Part shown: positions 19,407 to 27,944 of the stretch, in pieces
How the letters are laid out: each line of letters begins with the position of its first letter
Numbering within the stretch: the first letter of the stretch is position 1
Source: Clostridia bacterium
GTDB lineage: Bacteria; Bacillota; Clostridia; Oscillospirales; CAG-272
NCBI GenBank assembly: GCA_017453245.1
Contig: JAFTKM010000009.1
Coordinates: 61,427 to 125,426, forward strand
Length of the DNA: 64,000 nucleotides
Direction of reading: 5' to 3'
Notes under the pieces: model-generated
Seen by the model: only the letters and a program-made list of their open reading frames with translations
Told to the model about the DNA's origin: nothing
The model's database searches: none
Translations under genes and position numbers: made by a program

Positions 19407-20912
19407 ATGGCTACTTACTTTAACGAACCCTCGCGCACCTTCTCGGAGTATCTTCTCGTACCCGGCTACACCGACGAGAGATGCATCCCCGGTAACGTTT
19501 CTCTCAAGACACCCCTCGTAAAGTATCGCAAGGGTGAGGAAGAATGTCCCATAACGCTCAATATTCCTCTCACCTCCGCTATTATGCAGTCGGTTTCCAA
19601 CGACACGATGGCTATCGCGCTCGCCAAGGAAGGCGGCATCTCGTTCATTTACGGCAATCAGACCATCGAGGACGAGGCGGCAATGGTAGCAAGAGTCAAG
19701 GGCTACAAGGCAGGCTTTGTAGTAAGTGACTCCAACCTCAAGCCCACCGATACACTCCGTGACGTGCTCGCGCTCTTTGAGGAAAAGGGCCATAGCACCA
19801 TGGCTGTCACCGAGGACGGAAGTGCAACAGGTAAGCTTGTCGGTATCGTAACCGGCCGTGACTACCGCGTGAGCCGTATGAGCGGTGACGAGCTTGTTTC
19901 CTCCTTTATGACTCCCCTTGAGAAGCTTATTACAGCTCCCGCCTCCACCACTCTTAAGAAGGCTAACGACATCATCTGGGATCACAAGCTCAATTCCCTT
20001 CCCATCGTTGATAAGAAGGGCAACCTCAAGTACTTCGTATTCCGTAAGGACTACTCCCAGCACAAGAGCAATCCCGACGAGCTCCTCGATAAGAACAAGA
20101 GCTACGTTGTAGGCGCAGGTGTAAACACCCGTGACTATGAGAAGAGAATCCCCGCTCTCGTTAAGGCAGGCGCGGACGTGCTCTGTATCGACTCCTCCGA
20201 GGGCTACACCATCTGGCAGAAGAGAACCATCGACTTCGTACGTGAGAAGTACGGCGACAAGGTAAAGATCGGCGCAGGTAACGTTGTTGACCGTGAGGGC
20301 TTCAGATTCCTCGCAGAGGCTGGCGCAGACTTCATCAAGGTCGGTATCGGCGGCGGCTCTATCTGCATCACCCGTGAGACCAAGGGTATCGGTAGAGGAC
20401 AGGCAAGCGCAGTTATCGAGGTTGCGGAGGCTCGTGACGAGTACTTCCGCGAGACCGGTATCTACGTTCCGATCTGCTCCGACGGCGGTATCGTACACGA
20501 CTACCATATGACTCTCGCTCTCGCAATGGGAGCAGACTTCCTTATGCTCGGCAGATACTTCGCAAGATTTGACGAGTCCCCCACACCCAAGACTATGATC
20601 AACGGTCAGTACGTTAAGGAGTACTGGGGCGAGGGCTCTAACCGTGCGAGAAACTGGCAGAGATACGACCTCGGCGGCAAGGCAAGCCTCAACTTTGAGG
20701 AGGGCGTCGACTCCTACGTAACCTACGCAGGACCTCTCCACGATAACGTCGAGCGCTCACTCTATAAGGTTAAGTCCACTATGTGCAACTGCGGCGCCAT
20801 CACCATTCCCGAGCTTCAACAAAAGGCAAAGCTCACCGTAGTCAGCTCCACAAGTATCGTCGAGGGCGGCTACCACGACGTAATGCTCAGAAACACTACT
20901 ACTGTTAAGTAA
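19407..20912 (+). CDS. guaB: IMP dehydrogenase, Tritrichomonas-like subtype
   Basis: GuaB oxidises IMP to XMP with NAD, the step before GuaA. The 501-residue protein has a TIM barrel split by a CBS-pair domain (about residues 100-220, including [11 protein letters not shown] and [11 protein letters not shown]). The catalytic loop is [20 protein letters not shown] with Cys near residue 318. The flap carries [15 protein letters not shown], giving the Arg-Tyr pair. From memory these segments and the N-terminal [15 protein letters not shown] are strikingly close to Tritrichomonas foetus IMPDH, a protist enzyme considered to be of bacterial origin. It is transcribed from a consensus promoter and followed by a strong hairpin terminator. 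Confidence 0.95.
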   Translation: MATYFNEPSRTFSEYLLVPGYTDERCIPGNVSLKTPLVKYRKGEEECPITLNIPLTSAIMQSVSNDTMAIALAKEGGISFIYGNQTIEDEAAMVARVKGYKAGFVVSDSNLKPTDTLRDVLALFEEKGHSTMAVTEDGSATGKLVGIVTGRDYRVSRMSGDELVSSFMTPLEKLITAPASTTLKKANDIIWDHKLNSLPIVDKKGNLKYFVFRKDYSQHKSNPDELLDKNKSYVVGAGVNTRDYEKRIPALVKAGADVLCIDSSEGYTIWQKRTIDFVREKYGDKVKIGAGNVVDREGFRFLAEAGADFIKVGIGGGSICITRETKGIGRGQASAVIEVAEARDEYFRETGIYVPICSDGGIVHDYHMTLALAMGADFLMLGRYFARFDESPTPKTMINGQYVKEYWGEGSNRARNWQRYDLGGKASLNFEEGVDSYVTYAGPLHDNVERSLYKVKSTMCNCGAITIPELQQKAKLTVVSSTSIVEGGYHDVMLRNTTTVK

Positions 20913-21009
20913 TTGGCGAACGCCAATTAACGGGGCTGCTTCATTTAGGCGTAACCGAAAAAAGTCGAATAACCAGTGAAAACAGCCTTAAAACATTCAC
21001 TTTTATTTA

Positions 21010-21055
21010 GTAATGGGTGGAAATTCCGAGAATTTCCACCCATTACACTCTTTTT
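21010..21055 (+). terminator. Rho-independent terminator after guaB
   Basis: A perfect 17-bp stem (21010-21026 with 21030-21046) with a three-base loop CGA is followed by ACTCTTTTT. It is among the strongest hairpins in the window and lies about 100 bases after the guaB stop. Confidence 0.75.
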
Positions 21056-21272
21056 CTATCGCCGTTTTCTCGCTCGATGTATTTATATACATCTCTCGCT
21101 CGTCAGCCGACGATTTCCATCCTAAATTAAGCTAGCCCCACATCACTCGGGCATCCGCCCGAACTTCACTGTGAGCGAAGCGAGTCAACTTCACTCGCGC
21201 TCCGCACGAACTTCACCAATATAGTTCACACAAAGAAGTAAATTAAACAGATAATAAGCTAAAAAAGTAAAT

Positions 21273-21305
21273 AAAAGTGCTCATTCAAAGCGAATGAGCA
21301 CTTTT
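21273..21305. terminator. Bidirectional terminator between guaB and the reductase operon
   Basis: AAAAGTGCTCATTC pairs with GAATGAGCACTTTT around a five-base loop. The flanking A- and T-runs allow it to work on both strands. It lies about 45 bases beyond the stop of the minus-strand gene at 21351 and so probably ends the TetR-led operon. Confidence 0.75.
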
Positions 21306-21350
21306 ATTATGTATAAAAACGAAGATAAGATTATTATCAAAATCCCAATT

Positions 21351-21986
21351 TTATTTAGTTCCAAAAAGAACGTTACGGAAGAGGTCTGCCGTCTTCTCCT
21401 CACCTATTGCCTTCTTGAAGGCGTCGGTGGATGGGCCACCCTTTGAGAGAAGTCCTTCGACGTAAAGGCTCGCCTTTTCCTTCTTCACCTCGGGGTTATC
21501 CGTAGGTCTTGCCGCATCGAGATAGGCTGCAAGATGCTCGGTCGCAAGACGGGAGAGCGCGGGTGTATCCGCCTTCTTACCCTTCTTGGATATGCTCTCG
21601 GGGAGCTTAATCGAGTCATACCAATGCTCGCCCGGGTCACGCTCGGTGAGGGATGAGTATTTCGCCTTGACGTCCTCCATCGAGAAGTCACCTGAGGAAA
21701 GTGTGTCATAAAGCTCAACTATAAGCGTATCGTTGCCCATAGCGAAGATGCGGTCGTAGGAATAGAGCGGAAGGTCAACCTCGGTGGGATTAACGATAAG
21801 CGTATCCATCTTCATAAGTCCGAAGAAGCCCTTTGCCGTCATAACGGACACGTGACCGAGTCCCTCGGCGTGGTATGCGCGGATATTGAACTTCATTCCG
21901 CTTGCGCGGAGCCCCTCAACACAAGCACCGTCAATAGGTGTGATGGGATATTTCTCCGCAATCATCAAAAGAAGCTTTTTCGTCAT
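21351..21986 (-). CDS. Hypothetical protein, 211 residues
   Basis: Unrecognised cytosolic protein, last gene of the minus-strand TetR-led operon. It starts MTKKLLLMIAEKYPITPIDG, has a central hydrophobic strand region (MDTLIVNPTEVDLPLYSYDR and FAMGNDTLIVELYDTL) and a helical, Lys/Glu-rich C-terminal third. The central pattern vaguely recalls ferredoxin-dependent bilin reductases, but I cannot support that by alignment. It overlaps the upstream membrane-protein gene by four bases, so the two are translationally coupled and may work together. Confidence 0.7.
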   Translation of the reverse strand: MTKKLLLMIAEKYPITPIDGACVEGLRASGMKFNIRAYHAEGLGHVSVMTAKGFFGLMKMDTLIVNPTEVDLPLYSYDRIFAMGNDTLIVELYDTLSSGDFSMEDVKAKYSSLTERDPGEHWYDSIKLPESISKKGKKADTPALSRLATEHLAAYLDAARPTDNPEVKKEKASLYVEGLLSKGGPSTDAFKKAIGEEKTADLFRNVLFGTK

Positions 21987-22621
21987 TTTGCGCTACCCGT
22001 GTTGACTTCAAGCTCGGCAAGGCCGTTCTTATGAAGAAGATATACACCTGCAAGAAGCGCGCCCTGACCTACCACGTTAACACCCTCGGCAATCCAATTC
22101 ATAGCCGCCTCGGCAAAGTCCTTTGAGGAAAGGTAACCCATACCGAGAGAGCAAACAAAGGATATCGCAAAGATAGCTATAAGCCACGGCTTCTTAAGCT
22201 TGACCGACAGAATCGCAAGCACGGTATCAAGGATACCAAGTCCCGCAACCATAAGACCGACGAAAACAAACGTGCCCTTAAACAGAGGCGGAGCGACTGC
22301 CAGAAGCGCGCCCTTCTCCTTCTGATTATAGCAGAGCATCGCGAGTATTCCGACACCGGCAAGAATAAAGCCTATCGACTGCACCGGGAAGAACATAGCG
22401 TTCAGCGCCTCAAAGTCGCAAGCGCCCGCCGCGTAGAGCAGCTTGTAGGTAGCCTTGAGCCCGCCTGCGAGGGTGATATCAATAGTGCCCGCCGCAAAGA
22501 GAGCGAAGGCGCCCTTGCTCATTTTATTGTAGAGATCGCGCATCAGTATAACCGATGCGATAGCGAAGCAGATAACGGGAATGTAATCCACAAGCGCCAT
22601 AGAAACTGAGAAGTCTTTCAT
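21983..22621 (-). CDS. Hypothetical integral membrane protein, 212 residues
   Basis: The protein has about six hydrophobic helices spread over its length (for example VDYIPVICFAIASVILM near 10-27 and VFVVGLMVAG-like segments near 117-135) and no recognisable catalytic motif. It overlaps the next gene by four bases and belongs to the TetR-led reductase operon. A role as membrane partner of the redox proteins there is possible but unproven. AGGAGAATAAA lies just before the ATG. Confidence 0.72.
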   Translation of the reverse strand: MKDFSVSMALVDYIPVICFAIASVILMRDLYNKMSKGAFALFAAGTIDITLAGGLKATYKLLYAAGACDFEALNAMFFPVQSIGFILAGVGILAMLCYNQKEKGALLAVAPPLFKGTFVFVGLMVAGLGILDTVLAILSVKLKKPWLIAIFAISFVCSLGMGYLSSKDFAEAAMNWIAEGVNVVGQGALLAGVYLLHKNGLAELEVNTGSAK

Positions 22622-22688
22622 TTTATTCTCCTAAAATATGCTTCAGGCGGAGCAAGGTATAACCCGCCCCGCCCGGGTCGAAAGTCAA

Positions 22689-23498
22689 TTATTTTTTGTT
22701 AAGATGATAAAGAGGAATGAGAGGAATAATGATAGGAGTCTTGTTAGCGTACTCGTTGTATTCCTCGTTCTCACCGTAGCGAGCCATCTGACGCTTCTCA
22801 AGTCTCTGAGCGCCGTTAAACATGATATAAACGATGCAAATGTAAGCAATTATTGCCATAATCCACTGTCCGGGGGTCTTGTATGCGGTAACGCCGCTTA
22901 CGAACACACCGGTCCAGAAGGTGATCTCACCAAGATAATTGGGGCAACGAACGATTCTGTAAAGGCCCTTGGTTGCAACCATATCGGGGCGCTCCTTCTT
23001 CTGCTGGGACTTCTGGTTATCCGCAATAGTCTCAAGCACAAGACCGAAGATGGAGATAGCAAAACCGATAACGGGAACAACTACGTCGGAGGAGCCGTTA
23101 ACAGCTCTGAAGAGCATGGGGCTGACCTGAGTAGTGTAAAGGATAGCAACTACGATCCAGATGGTAGCAAGGACGAAGATGGGCATCTTCTTCTCGTTGT
23201 TCTTTGCGAGGGTGTCCTTTGCAACGTCGGTCTTTCTGAAGGAAACGTTCTTAAGCTCTCTTACAAGGAGGAAGCCGGAGAGACGTACACCGTAAGCAAT
23301 AAAGAGCGCGGTCTCAACAAGAACGATCCAAAGAGGAGTCGCAGTGGGATTTACAAGGTACATAACGAGCACTGCAATACCGCCGCCCGCGATAGCAAAG
23401 CCGTAACCGATAGAGAGGAAGTAAACGAACTTATAAAATCCTACGGCGCACATTACAGCGCAAACCGCAAGGAGAATTCCGAGAAGTGACCAAGGCAT
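22689..23498 (-). CDS. DUF1295 / steroid 5-alpha-reductase-like membrane protein
   Basis: The 269-residue polytopic protein fits the DUF1295 (PF06966) family, related to steroid 5-alpha-reductases and isoprenylcysteine methyltransferases. Hydrophobic helices cover residues 3-60, 105-160 and 195-225. The C-terminal cofactor-site pattern is visible as GLYRIVRCPNYLGEITFWTG followed by EKRQMARYGENEEYNEYANK. Family members typically reduce lipid or steroid double bonds with NADPH or methylate lipids; the substrate here is unknown. It lies one base from the SDR gene upstream, implying a shared pathway with it and with the flavin-reductase-like protein. Confidence 0.82.
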   Translation of the reverse strand: MPWSLLGILLAVCAVMCAVGFYKFVYFLSIGYGFAIAGGGIAVLVMYLVNPTATPLWIVLVETALFIAYGVRLSGFLLVRELKNVSFRKTDVAKDTLAKNNEKKMPIFVLATIWIVVAILYTTQVSPMLFRAVNGSSDVVVPVIGFAISIFGLVLETIADNQKSQQKKERPDMVATKGLYRIVRCPNYLGEITFWTGVFVSGVTAYKTPGQWIMAIIAYICIVYIMFNGAQRLEKRQMARYGENEEYNEYANKTPIIIPLIPLYHLNKK

Positions 23499-23499
23499 A

Positions 23500-24366
23500 T
23501 CAGTTTGCCTCCTTTCCGAAGTATGTCTTTATGTATTCACCAAAGCTCTTATCACCGACAACGGTGTCACCGACAAGGTCGTGGCTGAGAGTCCACTTGG
23601 AGAAGAGGATTATATCGTGCTTGCCTGCCTTCTTGATCTTGGGAAGGTTAGCAAGAATTCCGAAGAGCCAGATGGGAGCCCACTTGATCTTAAGAGGCTT
23701 CTCTGCCGCCTCAAAGCAAAGAGCGGCCATCTCCTCATAGGTGTAGGTCTCCTTACCGCCTACGTTGTAGGAAACGTTGGTATCGTTCATATGATCTACG
23801 ATGAATCTTGCGAAGTCGGGGCAGTCAACAACGTTAGCCTTTACTCCGCCGTAGCCCTTAAGGAGCTGCATCTCACCCTTGTCAACGTAAGGCTTGAACA
23901 CCTTTGCGATATCGTAGAAGTAACCGGTGGGACGGTGGATGATCCAGTCGATCTCACCCTTCTTGATCTCCTCCTCAACGAGATACTTTGCGTGGAGCAT
24001 AGGAACCTTCTCTGCTCCGGGCTCGTCGCAGGAGATAACGGAGATGTAATTGAACTTCTTAACGCCGGCAGCCTTTGCCTCGTTGTAGATGTTCATATTA
24101 CCCTTGTAGTCAATGTCATATGCGGTAAAGCGAGTGGACGCGCCGGTAAGACCTACGGTAGAGATCACCGCCTCCGCGCCGTCGCAAAGGCCCTTCAGGG
24201 TCTCGGGATTTGTAGCGTCGATCTTTACGAAGGTGTATTTACCCTCGGTACCATCGACCTTGCCCTCATTAAGATCTGCGGCAACAACCTCGTGACCGTC
24301 AGCAATGAGGAGCTTAAGTATTTCAGCGCCAAGATTACCGAAGGCGCCTGCAAGTACAACTTTCAT
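23500..24366 (-). CDS. NAD(P)-binding atypical SDR (NmrA/epimerase-like)
   Basis: The N-terminus MKVVLAGAFGNLGAEILKLL is a Rossmann GxxGxxG dinucleotide loop. AVISTVGLTG and NYISVIS follow at the expected spacing. The usual YxxxK is replaced by HAKYLVEEEI near residue 145, as in atypical SDRs of the NmrA/complex-I-assembly type. The protein has 288 residues and no signal peptide. It sits between the flavin-reductase-like and DUF1295 genes with tight spacing. It may be an oxidoreductase or a redox sensor; the substrate cannot be inferred. Confidence 0.83.
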   Translation of the reverse strand: MKVVLAGAFGNLGAEILKLLIADGHEVVAADLNEGKVDGTEGKYTFVKIDATNPETLKGLCDGAEAVISTVGLTGASTRFTAYDIDYKGNMNIYNEAKAAGVKKFNYISVISCDEPGAEKVPMLHAKYLVEEEIKKGEIDWIIHRPTGYFYDIAKVFKPYVDKGEMQLLKGYGGVKANVVDCPDFARFIVDHMNDTNVSYNVGGKETYTYEEMAALCFEAAEKPLKIKWAPIWLFGILANLPKIKKAGKHDIILFSKWTLSHDLVGDTVVGDKSFGEYIKTYFGKEAN

Positions 24367-24389
24367 TTTTTATAGTCTCCTGTTTATTC

Positions 24390-25319
24390 TTATTTCTTAT
24401 TCTTTTCTTTTGCTCTCTTGTCGTTGATTATCTTCATATGCTCAGCGGTAACGAGCTCTACGCCATTTTCCTTTGCCCAGCTTACACAGCCCTTAAGGAC
24501 AAGAGGAAGGAATACTCTCGGCACACCGAGAATGGTCATAAGAGCATCGTCGGTGAACTTGACCTTATCGTCAGCTCTGTCTGCCGCGTAGCGCACGGAC
24601 TCAAGAGATGCCTGACGCATCTGGAGAAGCTCTGCTCTCATACGTGTCTTTCTGTGGAACCAGAAGTTCTTGCTGTCACGGTAGCCGTAGTCAACGGGGA
24701 GCGCGGGGAAATCCTTAGCCTTAACGCCGTTGATGATTGCGTCCGCGTACTTCTTCTTCATAAGTATCTTGTCGATCTTGAGAATGAAGTGAGCGCCAAA
24801 CTTGGAGGTGATACCGTTGAAGTCGTGGTAAGGTCCCTCATAGCCGTTAAGCTCGCCGGGAAGGTCCTTGTCAGCGCCGTCAAGCTCACGTACCCAGGTG
24901 CACTCGATAGCCTCGATGGCATCGGTCAATACCATAGGTCTTACGTCCTCGGGATTCTCCTCCTCGATAAGGCTCTTCTCGAGCTTGAAGTTGCACTTGG
25001 GCATCTTCTCGGAGGGCTTGTCACCGGGCCAGGAGAGCTTTACAGCCTCCTTGAAGGTGGCGGGCTTGTCATCGATGAAGTTGATCGCGCACTTGCCGTT
25101 GCGAAGAATGTTCTGCGCAGTGTTGGAGGAATTACGGCAGGAGAGGAGCATTGCATAATAATCCTTGCCCGCTACGTAATAGGGCTGAACGAGGGAGTAA
25201 GGGCCGAGGTTAGTCGTGCCGTCCTCGCAAAGCGTGCTGATGATGACTGTGGGCATCGGGAAGAACAAAGAGGTCTGGTAGAAGTTATCCACGATGCGAA
25301 GGTTTTCAAAACTACTCAT
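24390..25319 (-). CDS. Flavin-reductase-like FMN-binding split-barrel protein with C-terminal extension
   Basis: Residues about 15-190 have the flavin reductase/split-barrel look: FFPMPTVIISTLCEDGTTNL, then AMLLSCRNSSNTAQNILRNG for the FMN phosphate region and CAINFIDDKP. The remaining 110 residues are charged and helical and end in KRAKEKNKK; I do not recognise them. The gene is the first after tetR and begins after AAAGGAG. As part of the operon it could pass electrons to the DUF1295 protein or act on a small flavin-linked substrate. Confidence 0.8.
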   Translation of the reverse strand: MSSFENLRIVDNFYQTSLFFPMPTVIISTLCEDGTTNLGPYSLVQPYYVAGKDYYAMLLSCRNSSNTAQNILRNGKCAINFIDDKPATFKEAVKLSWPGDKPSEKMPKCNFKLEKSLIEEENPEDVRPMVLTDAIEAIECTWVRELDGADKDLPGELNGYEGPYHDFNGITSKFGAHFILKIDKILMKKKYADAIINGVKAKDFPALPVDYGYRDSKNFWFHRKTRMRAELLQMRQASLESVRYAADRADDKVKFTDDALMTILGVPRVFLPLVLKGCVSWAKENGVELVTAEHMKIINDKRAKEKNKK

Positions 25320-25336
25320 TTTGTTTCTCCTTTATA

Positions 25337-25855
25337 TTATTTTATTATTGATTCAAGAATGGAATATATGTCGCCAAAGGCCTTGCCCTCCATAGTCCAG
25401 GTGAGCAGGGATTCGGCAATAAACTCAGCTGCAAACTCGCCGTTTTCCGCCGTTTTACTTAACACGGGTAGGACTATGTCGGCTATCTGCCTTCTTAATA
25501 TTCTGTGATAATCAGTGTGTGTAGCGCCAAAGCTCTTTGCCGCCTCGGGGTCTGAGAACAGCGTTTTATAAGATGTAATGAAGCCACGGAGTGAATCGTA
25601 GACGGCAAGGAAAATCTCCTCAGCCTTGCCACCGTCAACGCTCCTCATTTTCGCAAGAGCTCTCTGCCAATCCTCGAGCATAAACGAGGCGATGAGCATA
25701 TCCTTTGAGGGAAAATAATTATACACGGTACCCACCCCGACGCCGCACGCGCCCGCAACCGAGCGTATGGTGGTCTTGGAATATCCGAGCTCTCTTATCT
25801 GCCTTGCCGCCTCAGCAAGGAGCTGTTCCTTTACGTTTTCAATTATCTTAGGCAT
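25337..25855 (-). CDS. TetR/AcrR-family transcriptional regulator
   Basis: The N-terminal helix-turn-helix is clear: AARQIRELGYSKTTIRSVAG then VGVGTVYNYFPSKDMLIASF, the classic TetR DNA-binding stretch (residues 10-60). The C-terminal ligand domain of about 110 residues is not family-specific. It is the first gene of the minus-strand operon running to 21351. Its own promoter overlaps a palindrome ATGAACACGTTCAT that fits a TetR operator, so autoregulation and control of the downstream reductases is likely. Confidence 0.92.
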   Translation of the reverse strand: MPKIIENVKEQLLAEAARQIRELGYSKTTIRSVAGACGVGVGTVYNYFPSKDMLIASFMLEDWQRALAKMRSVDGGKAEEIFLAVYDSLRGFITSYKTLFSDPEAAKSFGATHTDYHRILRRQIADIVLPVLSKTAENGEFAAEFIAESLLTWTMEGKAFGDIYSILESIIK

Positions 25856-25869
25856 ATTCTCTCCTTTTT

Positions 25870-25883
25870 ATGAACACGTTCAT
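25870..25883. promoter_or_regulatory. Probable TetR operator
   Basis: ATGAACACGTTCAT is a perfect 6-bp inverted repeat around a two-base centre. It lies between the -10 box of the tetR promoter and the tetR ribosome site, where a bound dimer would block transcription. This fits the TGAAC-N2-GTTCA shape of many TetR/AcrR operators. Confidence 0.6.
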
Positions 25884-25892
25884 TTCAATCTA

Positions 25893-25921
25893 ATTATATA
25901 CTTCGGTTTAACAAAAGTCAA
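25893..25921 (-). promoter_or_regulatory. Promoter of the TetR-led operon
   Basis: On the minus strand TTGACT (25921-25916) and TATAAT (25898-25893) are separated by 17 bases, and the tetR start lies about 38 bases further. The operator-like palindrome follows directly. Confidence 0.75.
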
Positions 25922-25950
25922 GTGCTTTTGATATTTTTTTAACGATGTTT

Positions 25951-25988
25951 TTAAATAAAAAGAGGATATCCGACTTTGGATACCCTCT
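25951..25988 (-). terminator. Terminator of the alpha/beta hydrolase gene
   Basis: Reading on the minus strand, AGAGGGTATCC pairs with GGATATCCTCT (one mismatch) and is followed by TTTTTATTT. It lies 12 bases after the stop of the hydrolase gene. Confidence 0.7.
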
Positions 25989-26000
25989 GTTATAATTTAG

Positions 26001-26759
26001 TTATTTTACGAACTCTGCAATAAGTCTTGCAGTCTCCTCGATCTGAGCAACACCCGTGATGGTTGCCTCGGTGTCACCTTCCTGAAGACCGTACATACCG
26101 AATCCGGAGTGGTTGCCACCCTCGATAATTGTCTCGGTAAGGTCAGCGGGCAGATTGCCCATAGAGCCGACGTAATTTTTCTTGTTCATAACGGTGTCAA
26201 GGCTTCCGTATATCGAAGCTACCTTAAGTCCGCTGTTTGAAAGGTTCTTGCTCGAGTATGCGCCAAGGAGAATAACACCCTTGTAGTCATCCTTGTTATC
26301 TGCCGCGTAATCCGCAGCCATGCTTCCGCCGAGTGAGTGACCTGCCATATACCAGTTATCCACCCAGAAGAGCTGATCCTTTATACCGTTTGCCGCAGTC
26401 TTTTTAAGAACCGCAAGGTTAAAGGGCATCTCAACAAGCACCGCGAGTATTCCCTCCTTTGCAAGAGCGCGCATAAGAGGAACGTATGCGGCAGCCTCAA
26501 CCTTTCCTCCGGGATAGAAGATAACGCCGGCGATGCACTCGTCGGGAATGTACGCCACAGCGCCTCCCTTGAGCTCTCTCTCCTCGATATTCACCTCGGG
26601 AACGTATGCGTCTATCGCAGCGGTATCCGCGCGGTAGCAGTCATTAACGTATATACCAAAACAAGTGAAAAGTATTGCGAAGGCGACGAGCGTGGAAATA
26701 ATAATCATATGATTACGCGCTTGACGTCTCATCCTTATTCTTCTACTTACTTTCATCAT
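26001..26759 (-). CDS. Membrane-anchored alpha/beta hydrolase
   Basis: A basic N-terminus (KVSRRIRMRRQARNH) precedes one hydrophobic segment (IIISTLVAFAILFTCFGIYV, residues 19-38), so the catalytic domain should face outward on a single anchor. The hydrolase core has the nucleophile elbow AGHSLGGSMAADYA near residue 140, a likely acid in YGSLDTVM and a late His in GGNHSGFGMYG. This matches the PF12695-type family. The substrate is unknown. It stands alone between two terminator or promoter regions. GAGGTG lies 7 bases before the ATG. Confidence 0.82.
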   Translation of the reverse strand: MMKVSRRIRMRRQARNHMIIISTLVAFAILFTCFGIYVNDCYRADTAAIDAYVPEVNIEERELKGGAVAYIPDECIAGVIFYPGGKVEAAAYVPLMRALAKEGILAVLVEMPFNLAVLKKTAANGIKDQLFWVDNWYMAGHSLGGSMAADYAADNKDDYKGVILLGAYSSKNLSNSGLKVASIYGSLDTVMNKKNYVGSMGNLPADLTETIIEGGNHSGFGMYGLQEGDTEATITGVAQIEETARLIAEFVK

Positions 26760-26858
26760 ATATCTACACCTCTCGTGTATGTTTTCCTATATTCTATCAC
26801 ATTCCGCCGTCTTTTTCAACACATTTTCACTTTTTATTTCAGTTTTTATGTGTTTAGC

Positions 26859-27419
26859 TTATTTTTTAAATCTCAGACCGTCGGAAAATGCCTTGCCGAC
26901 AACCTCTCCTATCACGCGATACGTGTGGTTTGCGGAATCGTAGGTTATGGGCTTCAGCTTATCGGGATCGATCTTACCGTCGGTGAGGATCGACTCGTCC
27001 GCGGATACGTTGACTATCTCTCCAACCAGACGGCAGCTCTCGGGGTCATAGCTCTTTACAAGGCACTCGAGCGCCATAGGCAACTCAAGAATTATCGGCG
27101 CGTCAACAAGCTCGCTCTTTACGGTATGGAGGCCGCATCTGTCAAGCTTATTTACCACCTTATTTCCGCTCTCGATACCTACGTAGTCGCACTCCGCCAC
27201 GAAGTCAGCAGTTGCCATACTCACGGTAAACGCGCCGCGAGTGATAAAATTCTCGGTCGTCTTATGATCCGCGCTGACGCAGACCGTGATCTCGTTTTCC
27301 TCGGTAATTCCGCCCCAGGCGGCATTCATCGCGTTAGGTGTACCGTCCTCGCCATACGTGCCAAGAATGAACACGGGCATGGGGTAAACCATCGGTTTTA
27401 CACCAAAATTCTTTCTCAT
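26859..27419 (-). CDS. Flavin reductase family protein (FMN-binding split barrel)
   Basis: The 186-residue protein fits small flavin reductase/FMN-binding proteins of anaerobes. It has PMPVFILGTYGEDGTPNAMN at the start, AAWGGITEENEITVCVSADH and TTENFITRGAFTVSMAT for FMN contacts. It is cytosolic with AAGGAG before the ATG. A second, larger relative is encoded at 24390-25319, so the area is rich in flavin-linked reductases. Electron donor and acceptor cannot be told from sequence. Confidence 0.86.
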   Translation of the reverse strand: MRKNFGVKPMVYPMPVFILGTYGEDGTPNAMNAAWGGITEENEITVCVSADHKTTENFITRGAFTVSMATADFVAECDYVGIESGNKVVNKLDRCGLHTVKSELVDAPIILELPMALECLVKSYDPESCRLVGEIVNVSADESILTDGKIDPDKLKPITYDSANHTYRVIGEVVGKAFSDGLRFKK

Positions 27420-27461
27420 AGCATTTCTCCTTTTCGGAACTCATTATATAGAGTCGGTCGT

Positions 27462-27872
27462 TTATGACTGCGCCTCAAACCTTTCCCTGCCCCACCAGTC
27501 GGGCATAAGCTCACCGAGAGTCACGGTAGTCTTTGTCTCCTTGTCGGTGAGTATCTCGATTTTTGAGCTCTCGGGCGAGAGCTGCATCATAAGCTCGCGG
27601 CAAGCGCCGCAAGGAGAGCCTACTCTGCCGTCACTCATCACCGCGACGACCTTGTCAATCTCGCTCTCTCCGTTCGTTATCATATTAGCAATCGCGTTTC
27701 TCTCTGCGCACATACCGAGCGAGCAACAGGTGTCAATGCACACGCCGACGTAAATATTGCCGCTCTTTGTCAGTATTGCCGCCGAAACGCCGCCCGCATC
27801 AACAAAGGGAGAGATAACACGGCCATTTTGCACCTCGAGCGCCTTTTCGTAAAGTGTATCCCAAATATTCAT
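27462..27872 (-). CDS. Cytidine/blasticidin-S deaminase-like protein
   Basis: Zinc-dependent deaminase fold of 136 residues. The catalytic motif reads MCAERNAIANMI (Cys-Ala-Glu) near residue 54 and the second zinc motif is SPCGACRELMMQL near residue 86. With Cys in the first motif it follows the homotetrameric Cdd or blasticidin-deaminase type. The activity is likely pyrimidine salvage or detoxification of a modified nucleoside. It is downstream of, and co-directional with, the microcompartment operon, from which a hairpin (27895-27938) separates it. Confidence 0.85.
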   Translation of the reverse strand: MNIWDTLYEKALEVQNGRVISPFVDAGGVSAAILTKSGNIYVGVCIDTCCSLGMCAERNAIANMITNGESEIDKVVAVMSDGRVGSPCGACRELMMQLSPESSKIEILTDKETKTTVTLGELMPDWWGRERFEAQS

Positions 27873-27894
27873 ATTCTTCTCCGGATAAAATGAA

Positions 27895-27938
27895 GAAACG
27901 AGCGAAGTAATGCTCCAGGAGTATCTCCACTCGTTTTC
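27895..27938. other. Imperfect hairpin after the last microcompartment gene
   Basis: GAAACGAGCGAAGTAATGCTCC (27895-27916, written here in two parts: GAAACGAGCGAAG and TAATGCTCC) pairs imperfectly with the complement of 27918-27938. It lies seven bases past the stop of the Lys/Ala/Pro-rich protein. It is one of five long imperfect hairpins that sit at gene ends in the microcompartment locus. It could end the operon or shape mRNA decay. Confidence 0.45.
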
Positions 27939-27944
27939 AAGGTA

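Larger units (their letters stand above)
20913..21350. other. Intergenic region with terminators and repeat modules
   Basis: No gene is seen in this 438-base gap between guaB and the convergent operon. It holds two hairpin terminators, listed separately. At about 21150-21225 there are several copies of a GAACTTCAC/AACTTCACT unit placed between short inverted stretches. The same unit recurs at 47.45-47.65 kb. Confidence 0.6.

Noticed and set aside
19389-20741. 450-codon minus-strand open frame opposite guaB
   Set aside because: Shadow of guaB; the plus-strand product is unmistakable and a consensus promoter points the other way.
21351-21986. Ferredoxin-dependent bilin reductase
   Set aside because: Only a faint resemblance in one strand region; no conserved catalytic Asp/His pattern could be confirmed by eye.
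22638-24375. Plus-strand frames of 283 and 264 codons opposite the DUF1295 and SDR genes
   Set aside because: Antisense frames without ribosome sites; the minus-strand products belong to recognisable families.
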